Assembly: GCF_900129055.1 (NCBI RefSeq)
Contig: NZ_FQUZ01000029.1
Coordinates: 1 to 42,325, forward strand
Direction: 5' to 3'
From: Lampropedia hyalina DSM 16112
GTDB lineage: Bacteria > Pseudomonadota > Gammaproteobacteria > Burkholderiales > Burkholderiaceae_C
DNA length: 42,325 nt
This document shows, piece after piece, positions 24,150-32,487 of the stretch. The notes under the pieces were generated by a model that saw only the letters and a program-made list of their open reading frames with translations, did no database searches and was not told where the DNA came from. Positions within the stretch are counted from its first letter, which is position 1. Each line of letters begins with the position of its first letter. The translations under genes and the position numbers were made by a program.

Positions 24150-25022
24150 TTATGGAAATTGGTAGAACCATTGGGTTCCTGTTACTGTCACGAATATCCC
24201 TGCTCCACCAAGAAATGGGCCATAAGGCATATAACCCCCTTCACGAAGGTGATTGCGGATTTTCAGAAAAATACCAAATCCGGCACCAATCACTGAGGAT
24301 GCCAGCAATATGGGCAAGATGGCCTGGAATCCAAGCCATGCTCCCAAGGCTGCCAAAAACTTGAAATCCCCATGGCCCATACCTTCTTTCTTGGTGAGTA
24401 GTTTGAAAACCCAGTAGACAGACCATAACGAAAGATAGCCAAACATTGCACCCCATAAAGCATCTTCCAGCCTGGTGTCAATTATCCCCGTCAATGAAAG
24501 CAATAAACCAGCCCATAACAATGGAAGCGTAATATTGTCGGGAAGCAGTGTGGTATCCCAGTCGATCATGATGAGAGTAATCAAGCAGGAAAAAAAGAAG
24601 CACCATGCAATTGCTTCCAGTCCGATGCCCCATTGGTAGCCACAGAACATGAAACTGATTGCAGTTGTGAGTTCAATCAAAGGATAACGTATGCTTATTT
24701 TAGCTTTACAGGAAGAGCACTTCCCTCCCAATAGCAGATAGCTGAAAACCGGTATGTTTTCCCATGGAGAAATAGCATGGCCACAATTCTGACACCGTGA
24801 ACGTGGCGTCATCAGATTGAATGGCTGTTTATGAGATATTTTTATAGAGTTATCGTCTGGAGATTGAACGGCGATGCCTTCGCTTTTCAGAAAATGGATG
24901 CTTTCTTCCTGCCAGTTGCGATGCAGCATAACAGGAAGTCTGTAAATGACCACGTTGAGAAAACTGCCAATCAGTAAGCCAAAAAAACCAAAAACCAATG
25001 GTTCAGCCAGAATTTGTGACAC
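24150..25022 (-). CDS. pilD: Prepilin peptidase / N-methyltransferase PilD
   Basis: PilD cleaves type IV prepilin leader peptides and methylates the new N-terminus at the inner membrane. The 290-residue polytopic protein starts with FGFFGLLIGSFLNVVIYRLP and has the zinc-binding cysteine pairs CQNC and CSSC in the cytoplasmic loop. The two catalytic aspartate regions are MIDWDTTLLPD and GMGHGDFKFLAALGAW. The start is taken as GTG at 25022, one base after the pilC stop, with AGGTGG in the end of pilC as ribosome-binding site; an earlier in-frame ATG at 25082 would overlap pilC. Confidence 0.94.
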   Translation of the reverse strand: MSQILAEPLVFGFFGLLIGSFLNVVIYRLPVMLHRNWQEESIHFLKSEGIAVQSPDDNSIKISHKQPFNLMTPRSRCQNCGHAISPWENIPVFSYLLLGGKCSSCKAKISIRYPLIELTTAISFMFCGYQWGIGLEAIAWCFFFSCLITLIMIDWDTTLLPDNITLPLLWAGLLLSLTGIIDTRLEDALWGAMFGYLSLWSVYWVFKLLTKKEGMGHGDFKFLAALGAWLGFQAILPILLASSVIGAGFGIFLKIRNHLREGGYMPYGPFLGGAGIFVTVTGTQWFYQFP

Positions 25023-25023
25023 G

Positions 25024-26250
25024 TTAAACCACCTGACCGAGCTTGAAGATAGGGAGATACATGGCAACCACAAGGCCACCAATCAACGTACCAAGCACCA
25101 CGATGATGATGGGTTCCAGCAAAGAAGAAAGTCCTTCCACCTTGGTATCCACTTCTGCCTCATAAAAGTCAGCGGCTTTTCCAAGCATATGGTCCAGTGC
25201 ACCAGACTCCTCGCCAATTGCGGCCATCTGTATCACCATCATTGGAAATACATTGGCATTGGTCATGGCGGTTGTGAGACTGATACCTGTTGCTACTTCC
25301 TTCTGGATTGTCTCCGTCGCAGTTTGATAAACATAGTTTCCAGATGCTCCACCGACGGCATCCAGTGATTCAACCAAAGGCACACCTGCTGCAAACATGG
25401 TGGACATGGTACGAGTCCAGCGTGCCACACTGGACATATTGACGAGTTCACCAAAAACGGGTAATCTCAACATGGCTCTATCAACCATATTTTGAATCTT
25501 CTCGCTTCTGCGCCATGCCTGAAAGATAAAGTATCCACCAGCTCCCAAAATAATCGCAATCAACCAGAACCATTTGACAATAAAGTCACTCATATTAATG
25601 ACCAATGTGGTTGGAGCAGGGAGATCAGAGCCAAAACTACTGAAAACTTCTTTGAAGGCAGGAATCACAAACAACATAATAACGGTCAAAACCAGAGCAG
25701 CCACAATCATGACTGCTACTGGATACATCAAGGCTGATTTGATTTTTGACTTGATGGCTTCCATTTTTTCCATATATGTAGCAAGACGATCCAATAAGTC
25801 TTCCAGAATACCTGCCGCTTCTCCTGCTTCCACCAAATTACAATATAGATTGTCAAAATAAAGAGGATATTTTCGAAAGGCGGCACTCAAGGAGCTGCCG
25901 GTTTCCACATCTGCCTTGATATTGTTAAGCAAACGGGTCACACTTGGGTTTGGGTTGCCTTTTGCAACAATATCGAATGCTTGTAGCAGTGGAACGCCGG
26001 CACGCATCATGGTGGAAAGTTGCCGTGTGAATATGGCAATGTCTCGGCCTTTTATTTTTTTTCCGGTTTTCAGTCGTTGGCGTTTGATTTTGTTTGCCAA
26101 GATTCCTTGACGGCGTAAACTAGAGCGAACCTGGTTTTCTCCAGCAGCATTCATTTCTCCTCTTATCGTGCGGCCATTGCGGTCTTTTCCTTCCCATTGA
26201 TAAAGATAGTCTTTGACTTTATTGGATGTTTTTGAACTGAGGGTGGCCAT
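25024..26250 (-). CDS. pilC: Type IV pilus inner-membrane platform protein PilC
   Basis: PilC is the inner-membrane platform that couples the PilB and PilT motors to pilin assembly. The 408-residue GspF-family protein contains WEGKDRNGRTIRGEM, FTRQLSTMMRAGVPLLQAFD, two homologous cytoplasmic domains (about 75-190 and 280-390), and membrane segments VAVMIVAALVLTVIMLFVIPAF, FWLIAIILGAGGYFIF and IIIVVLGTLIGGLVVAMYLPIF. It lies 29 bp after pilB and one base before the pilD start, so the genes are co-transcribed. Confidence 0.95.
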   Translation of the reverse strand: MATLSSKTSNKVKDYLYQWEGKDRNGRTIRGEMNAAGENQVRSSLRRQGILANKIKRQRLKTGKKIKGRDIAIFTRQLSTMMRAGVPLLQAFDIVAKGNPNPSVTRLLNNIKADVETGSSLSAAFRKYPLYFDNLYCNLVEAGEAAGILEDLLDRLATYMEKMEAIKSKIKSALMYPVAVMIVAALVLTVIMLFVIPAFKEVFSSFGSDLPAPTTLVINMSDFIVKWFWLIAIILGAGGYFIFQAWRRSEKIQNMVDRAMLRLPVFGELVNMSSVARWTRTMSTMFAAGVPLVESLDAVGGASGNYVYQTATETIQKEVATGISLTTAMTNANVFPMMVIQMAAIGEESGALDHMLGKAADFYEAEVDTKVEGLSSLLEPIIIVVLGTLIGGLVVAMYLPIFKLGQVV

Positions 26251-26279
26251 GGTATGGGGTCCTGGGATTTAAATGGTAT

Positions 26280-28007
26280 TTATGCGTTGGTAACAGCCAG
26301 AACTTCTTCCAATGAAGTAGTGCCAGCCTTTATTTTTTGCAAGCCTGATTGCCGCAAGGTACGTACCCCTTCCTTGATGGCTTGTTTTTCGATTTCGATT
26401 GAAGATCCATCGCGTAAGATGATACGCTGTATTTCTTCACTGATGGGCATGACCTGATAGATACCGACGCGCCCTTTATAGCCGTTGTTACAGGCTGAGC
26501 AGCCTACTGCTTTATATGGAGCCCAGCTGCCATCCAGATCTTCGTAATCAAACCCTGCATCAATCAATGCTTCCATTGGAATATCTGCGACTTCTTTGCA
26601 TTCTTTGCAAAGTCTACGGGCCAACCGTTGTGCTGTGATCAGAATGACACTGGATGCAATATTGAATGGTGCGATTCCCATATTTCGTAGACGGGTCAGT
26701 GTGGTTGGTGCATCATTGGTGTGTAGAGTAGATAGAACCATGTGACCTGTTTGTGCAGCTTTGATCGCAATGTCGGCTGTTTCAAGGTCTCGAATTTCAC
26801 CAACCATGATGATGTCGGGATCCTGACGTAAAAAAGATTTCAATGCTGCTGCAAAGGTCAATCCCGATTTTTCATTGACATTCACTTGATTGACACCAGG
26901 GAGATTGATTTCAGACGGATCTTCTGCTGTGGAAATATTGACCCCAGGTTTATTCAAAATATTCAAGCATGTGTATAGAGATACGGTTTTGCCTGAGCCT
27001 GTGGGTCCGGTAACCAGGACCATTCCATAAGGGCGTTCGATGGCAGTGAGCAAACGATTTTTTTCGATGGGTTCATATCCTAGCGCATCAATTCCGACTT
27101 TGGCACTGCTGGAGTCCAATATACGAATAACAATTTTTTCTCCGAATAAGGTGGGTAGTGTACTGACACGAAAATCAATCGATTTTCCACCGATTTTCAT
27201 TTTCATTCTTCCATCTTGAGGAATTCTTTTTTCAGAAATATCAAGGCGTGAAATAACTTTGATGCGTGAAGCCAGTTTCTCTTTGATGGCTACAGGAGGA
27301 TTGGCATGTTCCTGTAGCTCCCCGTCTATCCGAAACCTGATGCGGTAATTGAATTCGTAAGGTTCGAAGTGAAGGTCGGATGCTCCCATTTTGTAGGCAT
27401 CGACAATCATTTTTTGTAGAAACCGTACCACCGGGGCATCATCCGCATCGACTTGGTCCGAATCTTCCTCTTCCTGGTTGGATGTTGCTATAGCAAGCTC
27501 ACCGAATTCAAAGTCATCCGATGGTGCATCCTGCGCATAGGATTTCCCGATACTGTCTAGGATGGCTGTGATTTTCGGAAGCTCGACCACGACCCATTCC
27601 ACAGGTGTCTGGGTAGCAAATTTTATTTTTTCAGCTACATCCCGGTTGGTGGGGTCTGCTGAAGCCACAATCAGGCGATTGGGACGCTTTCCCAGTACCA
27701 CGACTCGATAGGAAAGACAGAGTTTATGTTCAAGTAAATTTTGTGGGAGTCGCAGGGCATCGACGGCAGAGAGGTCAAGGTAAGGGACATCAAAAACTTC
27801 TGAAATGGTTTGCGCCAAGTCGCCTGCACTGAGAAATTTTTCTTCTAGGGCGATATCAATGAACTCTTTTTTTTCTTTCTGCATTTGTTGCAGAATTTGC
27901 AGAACCTGTTGTTCCGTGAGTTTCTGTGCCGCAATCAATGCACGCGCAATGCTGGGTACGATGGGAGTCGGAACTGATTTTTTTTTGCTGATATCTTCGC
28001 TTGCCAT
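26280..28007 (-). CDS. pilB: Type IV pilus assembly ATPase PilB
   Basis: PilB is the hexameric ATPase that drives pilus extension. The 575-residue protein has an N-terminal MshEN/GSPII_E-N region, ASDLHFEPY with arginine-rich RIRFRIDGEL, Walker A GPTGSGKT, an Asp box (NISTAEDP), Walker B DPDIIMVGEIRD, a His box, and a C-terminal zinc motif CKECKE...CSACNN. The true start is the ATG at 28007. It heads the pilB-pilC-pilD-coaE operon. No pilin gene is in the window. The GC content counted by hand over 26701-26940 is about 43%, well below the flanking genes. Confidence 0.96.
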   Translation of the reverse strand: MASEDISKKKSVPTPIVPSIARALIAAQKLTEQQVLQILQQMQKEKKEFIDIALEEKFLSAGDLAQTISEVFDVPYLDLSAVDALRLPQNLLEHKLCLSYRVVVLGKRPNRLIVASADPTNRDVAEKIKFATQTPVEWVVVELPKITAILDSIGKSYAQDAPSDDFEFGELAIATSNQEEEDSDQVDADDAPVVRFLQKMIVDAYKMGASDLHFEPYEFNYRIRFRIDGELQEHANPPVAIKEKLASRIKVISRLDISEKRIPQDGRMKMKIGGKSIDFRVSTLPTLFGEKIVIRILDSSSAKVGIDALGYEPIEKNRLLTAIERPYGMVLVTGPTGSGKTVSLYTCLNILNKPGVNISTAEDPSEINLPGVNQVNVNEKSGLTFAAALKSFLRQDPDIIMVGEIRDLETADIAIKAAQTGHMVLSTLHTNDAPTTLTRLRNMGIAPFNIASSVILITAQRLARRLCKECKEVADIPMEALIDAGFDYEDLDGSWAPYKAVGCSACNNGYKGRVGIYQVMPISEEIQRIILRDGSSIEIEKQAIKEGVRTLRQSGLQKIKAGTTSLEEVLAVTNA

Positions 28008-28157
28008 CAATATTTCCTTCAGGATGTTTGCAAAATAGCTGGTTTTGCAGAGAGCGAGAGAACGAATGGAGTTGTGGTGAAATTTAACTTCATATTGAAT
28101 GGATGTTTTGCTCGTTGTTTTTAATAAATGATGTAAAGTTGGTTGAAATAGTGTTTT

Positions 28158-28889
28158 TTAGGCTGTGACAGATGCGATACAGGGTTTATGATGCAATTGA
28201 GATAATCCAAGAATTTTAGAGCCATGTACATGTTTGGTTGCCACTAAAAAATAAATTCCTCCCCATACACACCACCTGGATGTAACAAAATGATCTATCC
28301 ATTGTAAGTGCCTAATCCAGCTGGCCCGTTGAAAACCTGGCAGGCAGCATCCTGTATGCAGGCGGTTGATTTCGTAGCCCAATGGGCGCAGCCAATTGCG
28401 AACCTGCAAGGGGCTAACGGATGATCCCCAATGCAATTCATGATGGCCAGGACGAACTCCCCAGATTCGAAGCGGATTGAAGCCACTGATGATCAGGCGG
28501 CCTTCAGGGCGAAGTATGCGGTTCGCTTCCTGCAAGGTGTAGTGAGGTCGCTTGTTGGCCTCCAGTGTGTGGGGTAACAGAACCAGATCGAATTGCTCTG
28601 TGGCAAATGGCAGTGCTTCTGTATGCGCGACCAGTGCCGGAAAAGATGTCGATGTGCCAGGGGGATCAGGTGGCTTGGTGGTGGCGTCAGGATTCTGGCT
28701 TGTCACCCAGGCGTGGAGGATGCGGCTGTGGTGCAAGCCCCCAATGCTGGGTGTGCCAAGTTGCAGGGCACACTGACCGAAGATGTTCGGCACGACTTCA
28801 TCATATTGCTGTTGTTGCCAAGCCAAGGCATAGCGTCCTGCTGGGGTATTGGTGAACCAGTCATCCAAATTTATAATCGCAGAGGTCAT
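28158..28889 (-). CDS. SAM-dependent methyltransferase, class I
   Basis: The 243-residue protein resembles the short methyltransferases found next to gloB in many proteobacteria. It has DDWFTNTPAGRYALAWQQQQYD at the N-terminus, ALPFATEQFDLVLLPHTLE (motif after the SAM site) and RILRPEGRLIISGFNPLRIWG. The usual glycine-rich SAM motif I is poorly conserved (FGQCALQLGTPSIGG). The substrate is unknown. The ATG at 28889, with GGAG about 9 bases upstream, shares bases with the start of gloB on the other strand. The C-terminal 40 residues are not recognised. Confidence 0.8.
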   Translation of the reverse strand: MTSAIINLDDWFTNTPAGRYALAWQQQQYDEVVPNIFGQCALQLGTPSIGGLHHSRILHAWVTSQNPDATTKPPDPPGTSTSFPALVAHTEALPFATEQFDLVLLPHTLEANKRPHYTLQEANRILRPEGRLIISGFNPLRIWGVRPGHHELHWGSSVSPLQVRNWLRPLGYEINRLHTGCCLPGFQRASWIRHLQWIDHFVTSRWCVWGGIYFLVATKHVHGSKILGLSQLHHKPCIASVTA

Positions 28890-29694
28890 GAATGCCAAAC
28901 TCCAAATTCAGGCCGTTGCTGCACTCCATGATAACTACATCTGGCTTTTGCACGATGGGCAAAATGCACTGGTCATTGATCCTGGTGAAGCCAGGCCGGT
29001 TTTGCATGCGCTGGAGCAGCAGAATCTGGCGTTGCAGGCTGTGCTGGTGACTCACCACCACCACGATCATACCGGGGGCATTGCTGCATTGCAGCAGGTG
29101 TTCAGGAATTTGGCAGTGTATGGTCCATCACGGGAGCGTCTTCCGGTGCCGTTCGAGGGCTTGGCCGAGGGCGATGTGCTGGATGTGTTGGGAGTGCATT
29201 TTGCTGTGTTGGATGTGCCTGGCCATACCCAGGGACACATTGCGTTCCATGCGGATTGCACGGGTTCCAATCGGGAGCGTCTGGACGCTCCGCTGTTGTT
29301 TTGTGGAGATACCCTTTTTTCGGCAGGTTGTGGCCGCTTGCTTGAAGGCTCTGCAGAGCAAATGCTGCACTCGTTGCAGAAATTGATGAGACTTGCACCG
29401 GAAACGCTGGTGTATGGTGGTCATGAGTACACGCTGGAGAATCTGCGTTTTGCCCTCGTGGTGGAGCCGGACAATGATGCGTCAAGCAACTATTTGTTGC
29501 ATTGTCGATCTCTGCGTGATCGGGGCTTGCCCACATTGCCTTCCTCGCTGGAACGGGAATTGCAGGTGAATCCTTTTTTGCGAATCCATTGGCCTTCGGT
29601 GCGGGATCGTGTATCAGAGCGTTTCAGTAGCTCCATGCCATACGATGATATGGCTGTTTTTGCCGCCCTGCGTGAATGGAAAAACAATTTTTAG
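28888..29694 (+). CDS. gloB: Hydroxyacylglutathione hydrolase (glyoxalase II)
   Basis: GloB hydrolyses S-lactoylglutathione to lactate and glutathione, the second step of methylglyoxal detoxification. The 268-residue metallo-beta-lactamase-fold enzyme has THHHHDHTGG (55-64), VPGHTQGH, FCGDTLFSAGCGRLLEG and YGGHEYTLENLRFA, which supply the dinuclear metal ligands. The length is typical. Its ATG at 28888 overlaps the divergent methyltransferase start within a single CATG. Confidence 0.96.
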   Translation: MNAKLQIQAVAALHDNYIWLLHDGQNALVIDPGEARPVLHALEQQNLALQAVLVTHHHHDHTGGIAALQQVFRNLAVYGPSRERLPVPFEGLAEGDVLDVLGVHFAVLDVPGHTQGHIAFHADCTGSNRERLDAPLLFCGDTLFSAGCGRLLEGSAEQMLHSLQKLMRLAPETLVYGGHEYTLENLRFALVVEPDNDASSNYLLHCRSLRDRGLPTLPSSLERELQVNPFLRIHWPSVRDRVSERFSSSMPYDDMAVFAALREWKNNF

Positions 29695-29710
29695 TAACCT
29701 GGATTTTTGT

Positions 29711-31087
29711 ATGTCGGATTCCTTTTTGCGTCGGCCTGCCAGGCTGTTTTCATGCCTGCTGGCCGTCTCGGTGCTGTCTGCCTGCCAGACTGTGTCTACG
29801 CCTGAGGAGAAAAGCAGCACTACGGATCGGGCTGCTCCCGTGCGGGCCGATGCGGTGTCGCAGCCGGCTTCACTGACCTTGGCGACGACGATTTCCACTG
29901 GCAAGGTCAGTCGTGCACCTGCCCATCCAGCTTCGACTGCCCAGCGGCAGAGGGCGGGACTGGAGGCACAGTCTGCACGGACAGGATTGAGCCCGATTGC
30001 ATCGGTTCGTTTGGAGTCTTCGTTGGTGCCTGGATTGCAACCGCCGGAAGATTTGTGGGGGCGTATTCGGCAGGGCTTTGCCATGTCTGACTTGCAGACC
30101 CAGCAGGTGGAAGATCGCATTCGTTGGTACGTGCGCAGCCCTGGATACCTCCAGCGCATGACTGCGCGTTCCAGCAAGTATCTGTTTCACATTGTTGAAG
30201 AGCTGGAGCGGCGCAATATGCCCACGGAGTTGGCCTTGCTGCCTTTTGTGGAGAGTGCCTTCAATCCTGAAGCGGTTTCCCATGCGAAGGCGGCTGGCAT
30301 GTGGCAGTTCATGCCAGCCACTGGCGCATCGCTGGATTTGAGGCAGAACGTGTTCCGGGATGACCGACGTGACGTATTGGCATCGACCCGTGCAGCACTG
30401 GATTATCTGGAGCAACTTCACAATCGTTTTGGCGACTGGCATCTTGCGTTGGCTGCTTACAACTGGGGGCAAGGCAATGTGTCGCGTGCCCGCACCAGCA
30501 ATCAGGACAAGGGGCTGGGTACGCAATACCTGGATTTGTCCATGCCTGAAGAAACCCGCATGTACATCCCCAAACTGCAAGCATTGAAGGAGATTGTGAG
30601 CAATCCCAGCAAGTATGGGGTTGATCTGGCGGAAATCGGAAACCATCCCTATTTTGAAACTGTGGATGTTCAGCGCGACATGGATGTCGATCTGGTGGCG
30701 CGGCTGGCAGGCATTTCCGTACAGGATTTTCGTTCATTGAATCCTGCACACAACGGGCCGGTGATTTTTGCGGCAGCAACCAAGGAGGTGTTATTGCCTT
30801 GGGACAATGCGCAAACCTACAAAAACAATCTGCGTCGCCACCGCAATGGCAAGCTGGCGAGCTGGACGGTGTGGCAGACCCCTCGCACAATGAACGCCAC
30901 AGAGATTGCACAGCACTTCGGTATCCACGAGGATGTATTGCGCAGCGTGAACCGCATTCCATCGGACATGCTGGTGGCCACAGGGTCTGCGGTACTGGTT
31001 CCGCGTGCGCAATCCGTGCAGCGCGATGTCAGTGCCGAATTGGCCCATTCAGGGCAACTGCGATTGCAACCTGCCGGGTCGCGCTGA
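29711..31087 (+). CDS. mltD: Membrane-bound lytic murein transglycosylase, MltD-like lipoprotein
   Basis: MltD-type enzymes cut the glycan strands of peptidoglycan. The 458-residue protein has a signal peptide ending in the lipobox LSAC (Cys25), a low-complexity linker to about residue 105, and a lysozyme-like SLT domain. The SLT domain contains LPFVESAFNPEAVSHAKAAGMWQFMPATG with its catalytic glutamate, and LALAAYNWGQGNV. A C-terminal region has one clear LysM-like repeat (about 400-445: SWTVWQTPRTMNATEIAQHF...). E. coli MltD has two LysM repeats. The start at 29711 is chosen for the lipoprotein signal. A MITE-like element begins 5 bp after the stop. Confidence 0.92.
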   Translation: MSDSFLRRPARLFSCLLAVSVLSACQTVSTPEEKSSTTDRAAPVRADAVSQPASLTLATTISTGKVSRAPAHPASTAQRQRAGLEAQSARTGLSPIASVRLESSLVPGLQPPEDLWGRIRQGFAMSDLQTQQVEDRIRWYVRSPGYLQRMTARSSKYLFHIVEELERRNMPTELALLPFVESAFNPEAVSHAKAAGMWQFMPATGASLDLRQNVFRDDRRDVLASTRAALDYLEQLHNRFGDWHLALAAYNWGQGNVSRARTSNQDKGLGTQYLDLSMPEETRMYIPKLQALKEIVSNPSKYGVDLAEIGNHPYFETVDVQRDMDVDLVARLAGISVQDFRSLNPAHNGPVIFAAATKEVLLPWDNAQTYKNNLRRHRNGKLASWTVWQTPRTMNATEIAQHFGIHEDVLRSVNRIPSDMLVATGSAVLVPRAQSVQRDVSAELAHSGQLRLQPAGSR

Positions 31088-31091
31088 CTTG

Positions 31092-31274
31092 GAACGTGTT
31101 TACGATCTCTGCGCGAAGCTGTATGGCTACGCCATACCCTATGGGTTGCCCCTCAAGAGGCGCATCTGCGGCGTTGAAAATCCTCGCCGGGCCACCAGCC
31201 CGACTGCGGTTTTCGCCTTGCAGCTATGGTTCTTGAGGTACAACAGCACTCGCGCCGAGATCGTAAACACGTTC
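31092..31274. mobile_element. 183-bp MITE-like element with long inverted ends
   Basis: The left end GAACGTGTTTACGATCTC and the reverse complement of the right end (31257-31274) are identical over 18 bases, and the similarity continues with (T/G)GCGCGA to about 26 bp. TTG flanks both sides (31089-31091 and 31275-31277), a possible 3-bp duplication. There is no complete coding frame, so it is a non-autonomous element. It fills most of the gap after mltD. The parent insertion sequence is not recognised. Confidence 0.7.
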
Positions 31275-31285
31275 TTGGATGATGA

Positions 31286-31337
31286 GAAAAGGCCTGCAAA
31301 AACGGTCAATCACACGAGGTTTGTGCAGGTCTTTCCT
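31286..31337. repeat. Degenerate short copy of the 161-bp repeat family
   Basis: A GGCCTGCAAAAA arm, a GGTCAAT core and a TTTGTGCAGGTCTTTCC arm lie within 52 bp. This resembles the ends and centre of the 161-bp elements with mutations and a large internal deletion. It directly follows the 183-bp element. Confidence 0.4.
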
Positions 31338-31366
31338 TCATGCTTGATGTGCAGTCCGCTGCATCA

Positions 31367-31720
31367 TCATTTCTTTGGGTTTGTGGTATTGCTTGCAGCA
31401 GATGGGGCTGTTTCCGCCGCAGGGGTGGCGGGAGCAGGGGCTGGTGCAGCAGCTGGAGCATAAGCTTGTCCTTGCACGGTCAAACCTGATGCCGACAGCG
31501 TGGTGGCTTTGCTGACTCCCACGCCTTTGACGCGTTGAATGAAATCATCCCAATTCTGAAAGGGGGCTTTCTCTCTTTCGTCGATGATGCGTTCCGCCGT
31601 GGCGGGGCCGATGCCTTTGATGCGGGTCAGTTCTTCTGCGCTGGCTTGGTTGGCATCGGTGGCAGCAAAAAGTGCAGTGGCAAACAATGCCAGAAAAAAG
31701 CTCACAATCGTTTTCAGCAT
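31367..31720 (-). CDS. ComEA-like helix-hairpin-helix DNA-binding protein, exported
   Basis: The 117-residue protein has a signal peptide (IVSFFLALFATALFA) followed by a helix-hairpin-helix domain, AEELTRIKGIGPATAERIIDEREKAPFQNWDDFIQRVKGVG, as in ComEA. ComEA binds incoming DNA in the periplasm during natural transformation. The C-terminal 35 residues are an Ala/Pro-rich tail. Together with the nearby type IV pilus genes it fits a DNA-uptake role, though no other competence gene is present, so that is inference. Confidence 0.88.
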   Translation of the reverse strand: MLKTIVSFFLALFATALFAATDANQASAEELTRIKGIGPATAERIIDEREKAPFQNWDDFIQRVKGVGVSKATTLSASGLTVQGQAYAPAAAPAPAPATPAAETAPSAASNTTNPKK

Positions 31721-31810
31721 GGACGAATCCTTTCAGTGATACAGAGTAGAAATGGCGAAGTCCTATATTAATGAGCCTCAATTGCATTGGTGTAGGGGTT
31801 TTTACGATGT

Positions 31811-31828
31811 TCTGCCAAATTTGGCAGA
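31811..31828. promoter_or_regulatory. Perfect 18-bp palindrome, candidate operator
   Basis: TCTGCCAAATTTGGCAGA is a perfect palindrome, about 90 bp upstream of the comEA-like start and about 170 bp upstream of rpsF. Its TGCCAA/TTGGCA halves recur at 31908-31923 in the rpsF promoter. It lacks a U tract, so an operator is more likely than a terminator. Confidence 0.45.
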
Positions 31829-31902
31829 GAGTGGACTGGAAATGTGGTCTGTAACCATCAGACCTGGGAAGAGCTGGGGTGATGGGTCTATCGATAATGT
31901 GC

Positions 31903-31932
31903 TTGTTTGCCAAGCAGTTGGCAGGATATAAT
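31903..31932 (+). promoter_or_regulatory. rpsF promoter with embedded inverted repeat
   Basis: TTGTTT (31903-31908) and a perfect -10 TATAAT (31927-31932) are separated by 18 bases, about 67 bp before the rpsF ATG. The spacer contains TGCCAAGCAGTTGGCA (31908-31923), so a protein bound there would cover the promoter. Confidence 0.65.
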
Positions 31933-31944
31933 TGCTGGTTTCCT

Positions 31945-31975
31945 TGCCACAAGGGCTGTTGACGCGGCCGTGGCA
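31945..31975 (+). promoter_or_regulatory. Possible S6:S18-binding leader hairpin
   Basis: In the rpsF 5' leader TGCCAC (31945-31950) pairs with GTGGCA (31970-31975) next to a CCG. rpsF leaders in many bacteria carry a hairpin with a CCG-containing bulge bound by the S6:S18 complex for autoregulation. Position and CCG fit; the detailed fold was not verified. Confidence 0.4.
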
Positions 31976-31998
31976 TTTCATTCCACAAGGGAGTATTC

Positions 31999-32382
31999 AT
32001 GCGTCACTATGAAATCATCCTGCTCATCCACCCGGATCAAAGCGAGCAGGTTCCAGCCATGCTGGATCGCTACAAGACCCTCATCACCGAGGGCGGCGGT
32101 GCCATCCACCGTGAAGAAGACTGGGGTCGTCGCCAATTGGCCTACCCTATCAACAAACTGGTGAAGGCACATTATCTGCTGCTGAACATCGAAGCCAGCC
32201 AGACCGTCATGGACGAACTGGAGCACGCTTTCCGTTTCAACGATGCCGTGCTGCGCCAACTGACCGTGAAGAAAGACAAGGCGGAAACCACTCCTTCGCT
32301 GATGCTCAAGGCTGTTGAGCGCGAAGAAGCCCGCAAGTCCGCCCAGGCTGCCGAGCAGACCCAGACCCAGGATCGGGCCTGA
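31999..32382 (+). CDS. rpsF: 30S ribosomal protein S6
   Basis: S6 binds S18 on the platform of the small ribosomal subunit. The 127-residue protein starts [22 protein letters not shown] and includes [27 protein letters not shown] and the basic/acidic C-terminal tail typical of proteobacterial S6. GGGAG lies 5 bases before the ATG. It heads rpsF-rpsR-rplI. The gene priB, usually between rpsF and rpsR in betaproteobacteria, is missing. Confidence 0.97.
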   Translation: MRHYEIILLIHPDQSEQVPAMLDRYKTLITEGGGAIHREEDWGRRQLAYPINKLVKAHYLLLNIEASQTVMDELEHAFRFNDAVLRQLTVKKDKAETTPSLMLKAVEREEARKSAQAAEQTQTQDRA

Positions 32383-32400
32383 CGCTCTTTCACTTTCTTG

Positions 32401-32449
32401 GCTTGCCCGAGCCTGCGTTGTGCCTTGTGAACAAGGTGCAGGCCCAAGC
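32401..32449 (+). other. Long stem-loop between rpsF and rpsR
   Basis: The 105-bp gap contains nested arms GCTTG/CAAGC, GCCTGC/GCAGGC and CCTTGT/ACAAGG, giving a hairpin of about 49 nt centred on CCTTGTGAACAAGG. It could stabilise or process the transcript between the two cistrons. There is no T run, so it is not an obvious terminator. Confidence 0.55.
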
Positions 32450-32487
32450 AAGTTGGTCGTTTTTTATTTCGATTTCAGGAGCCAATC

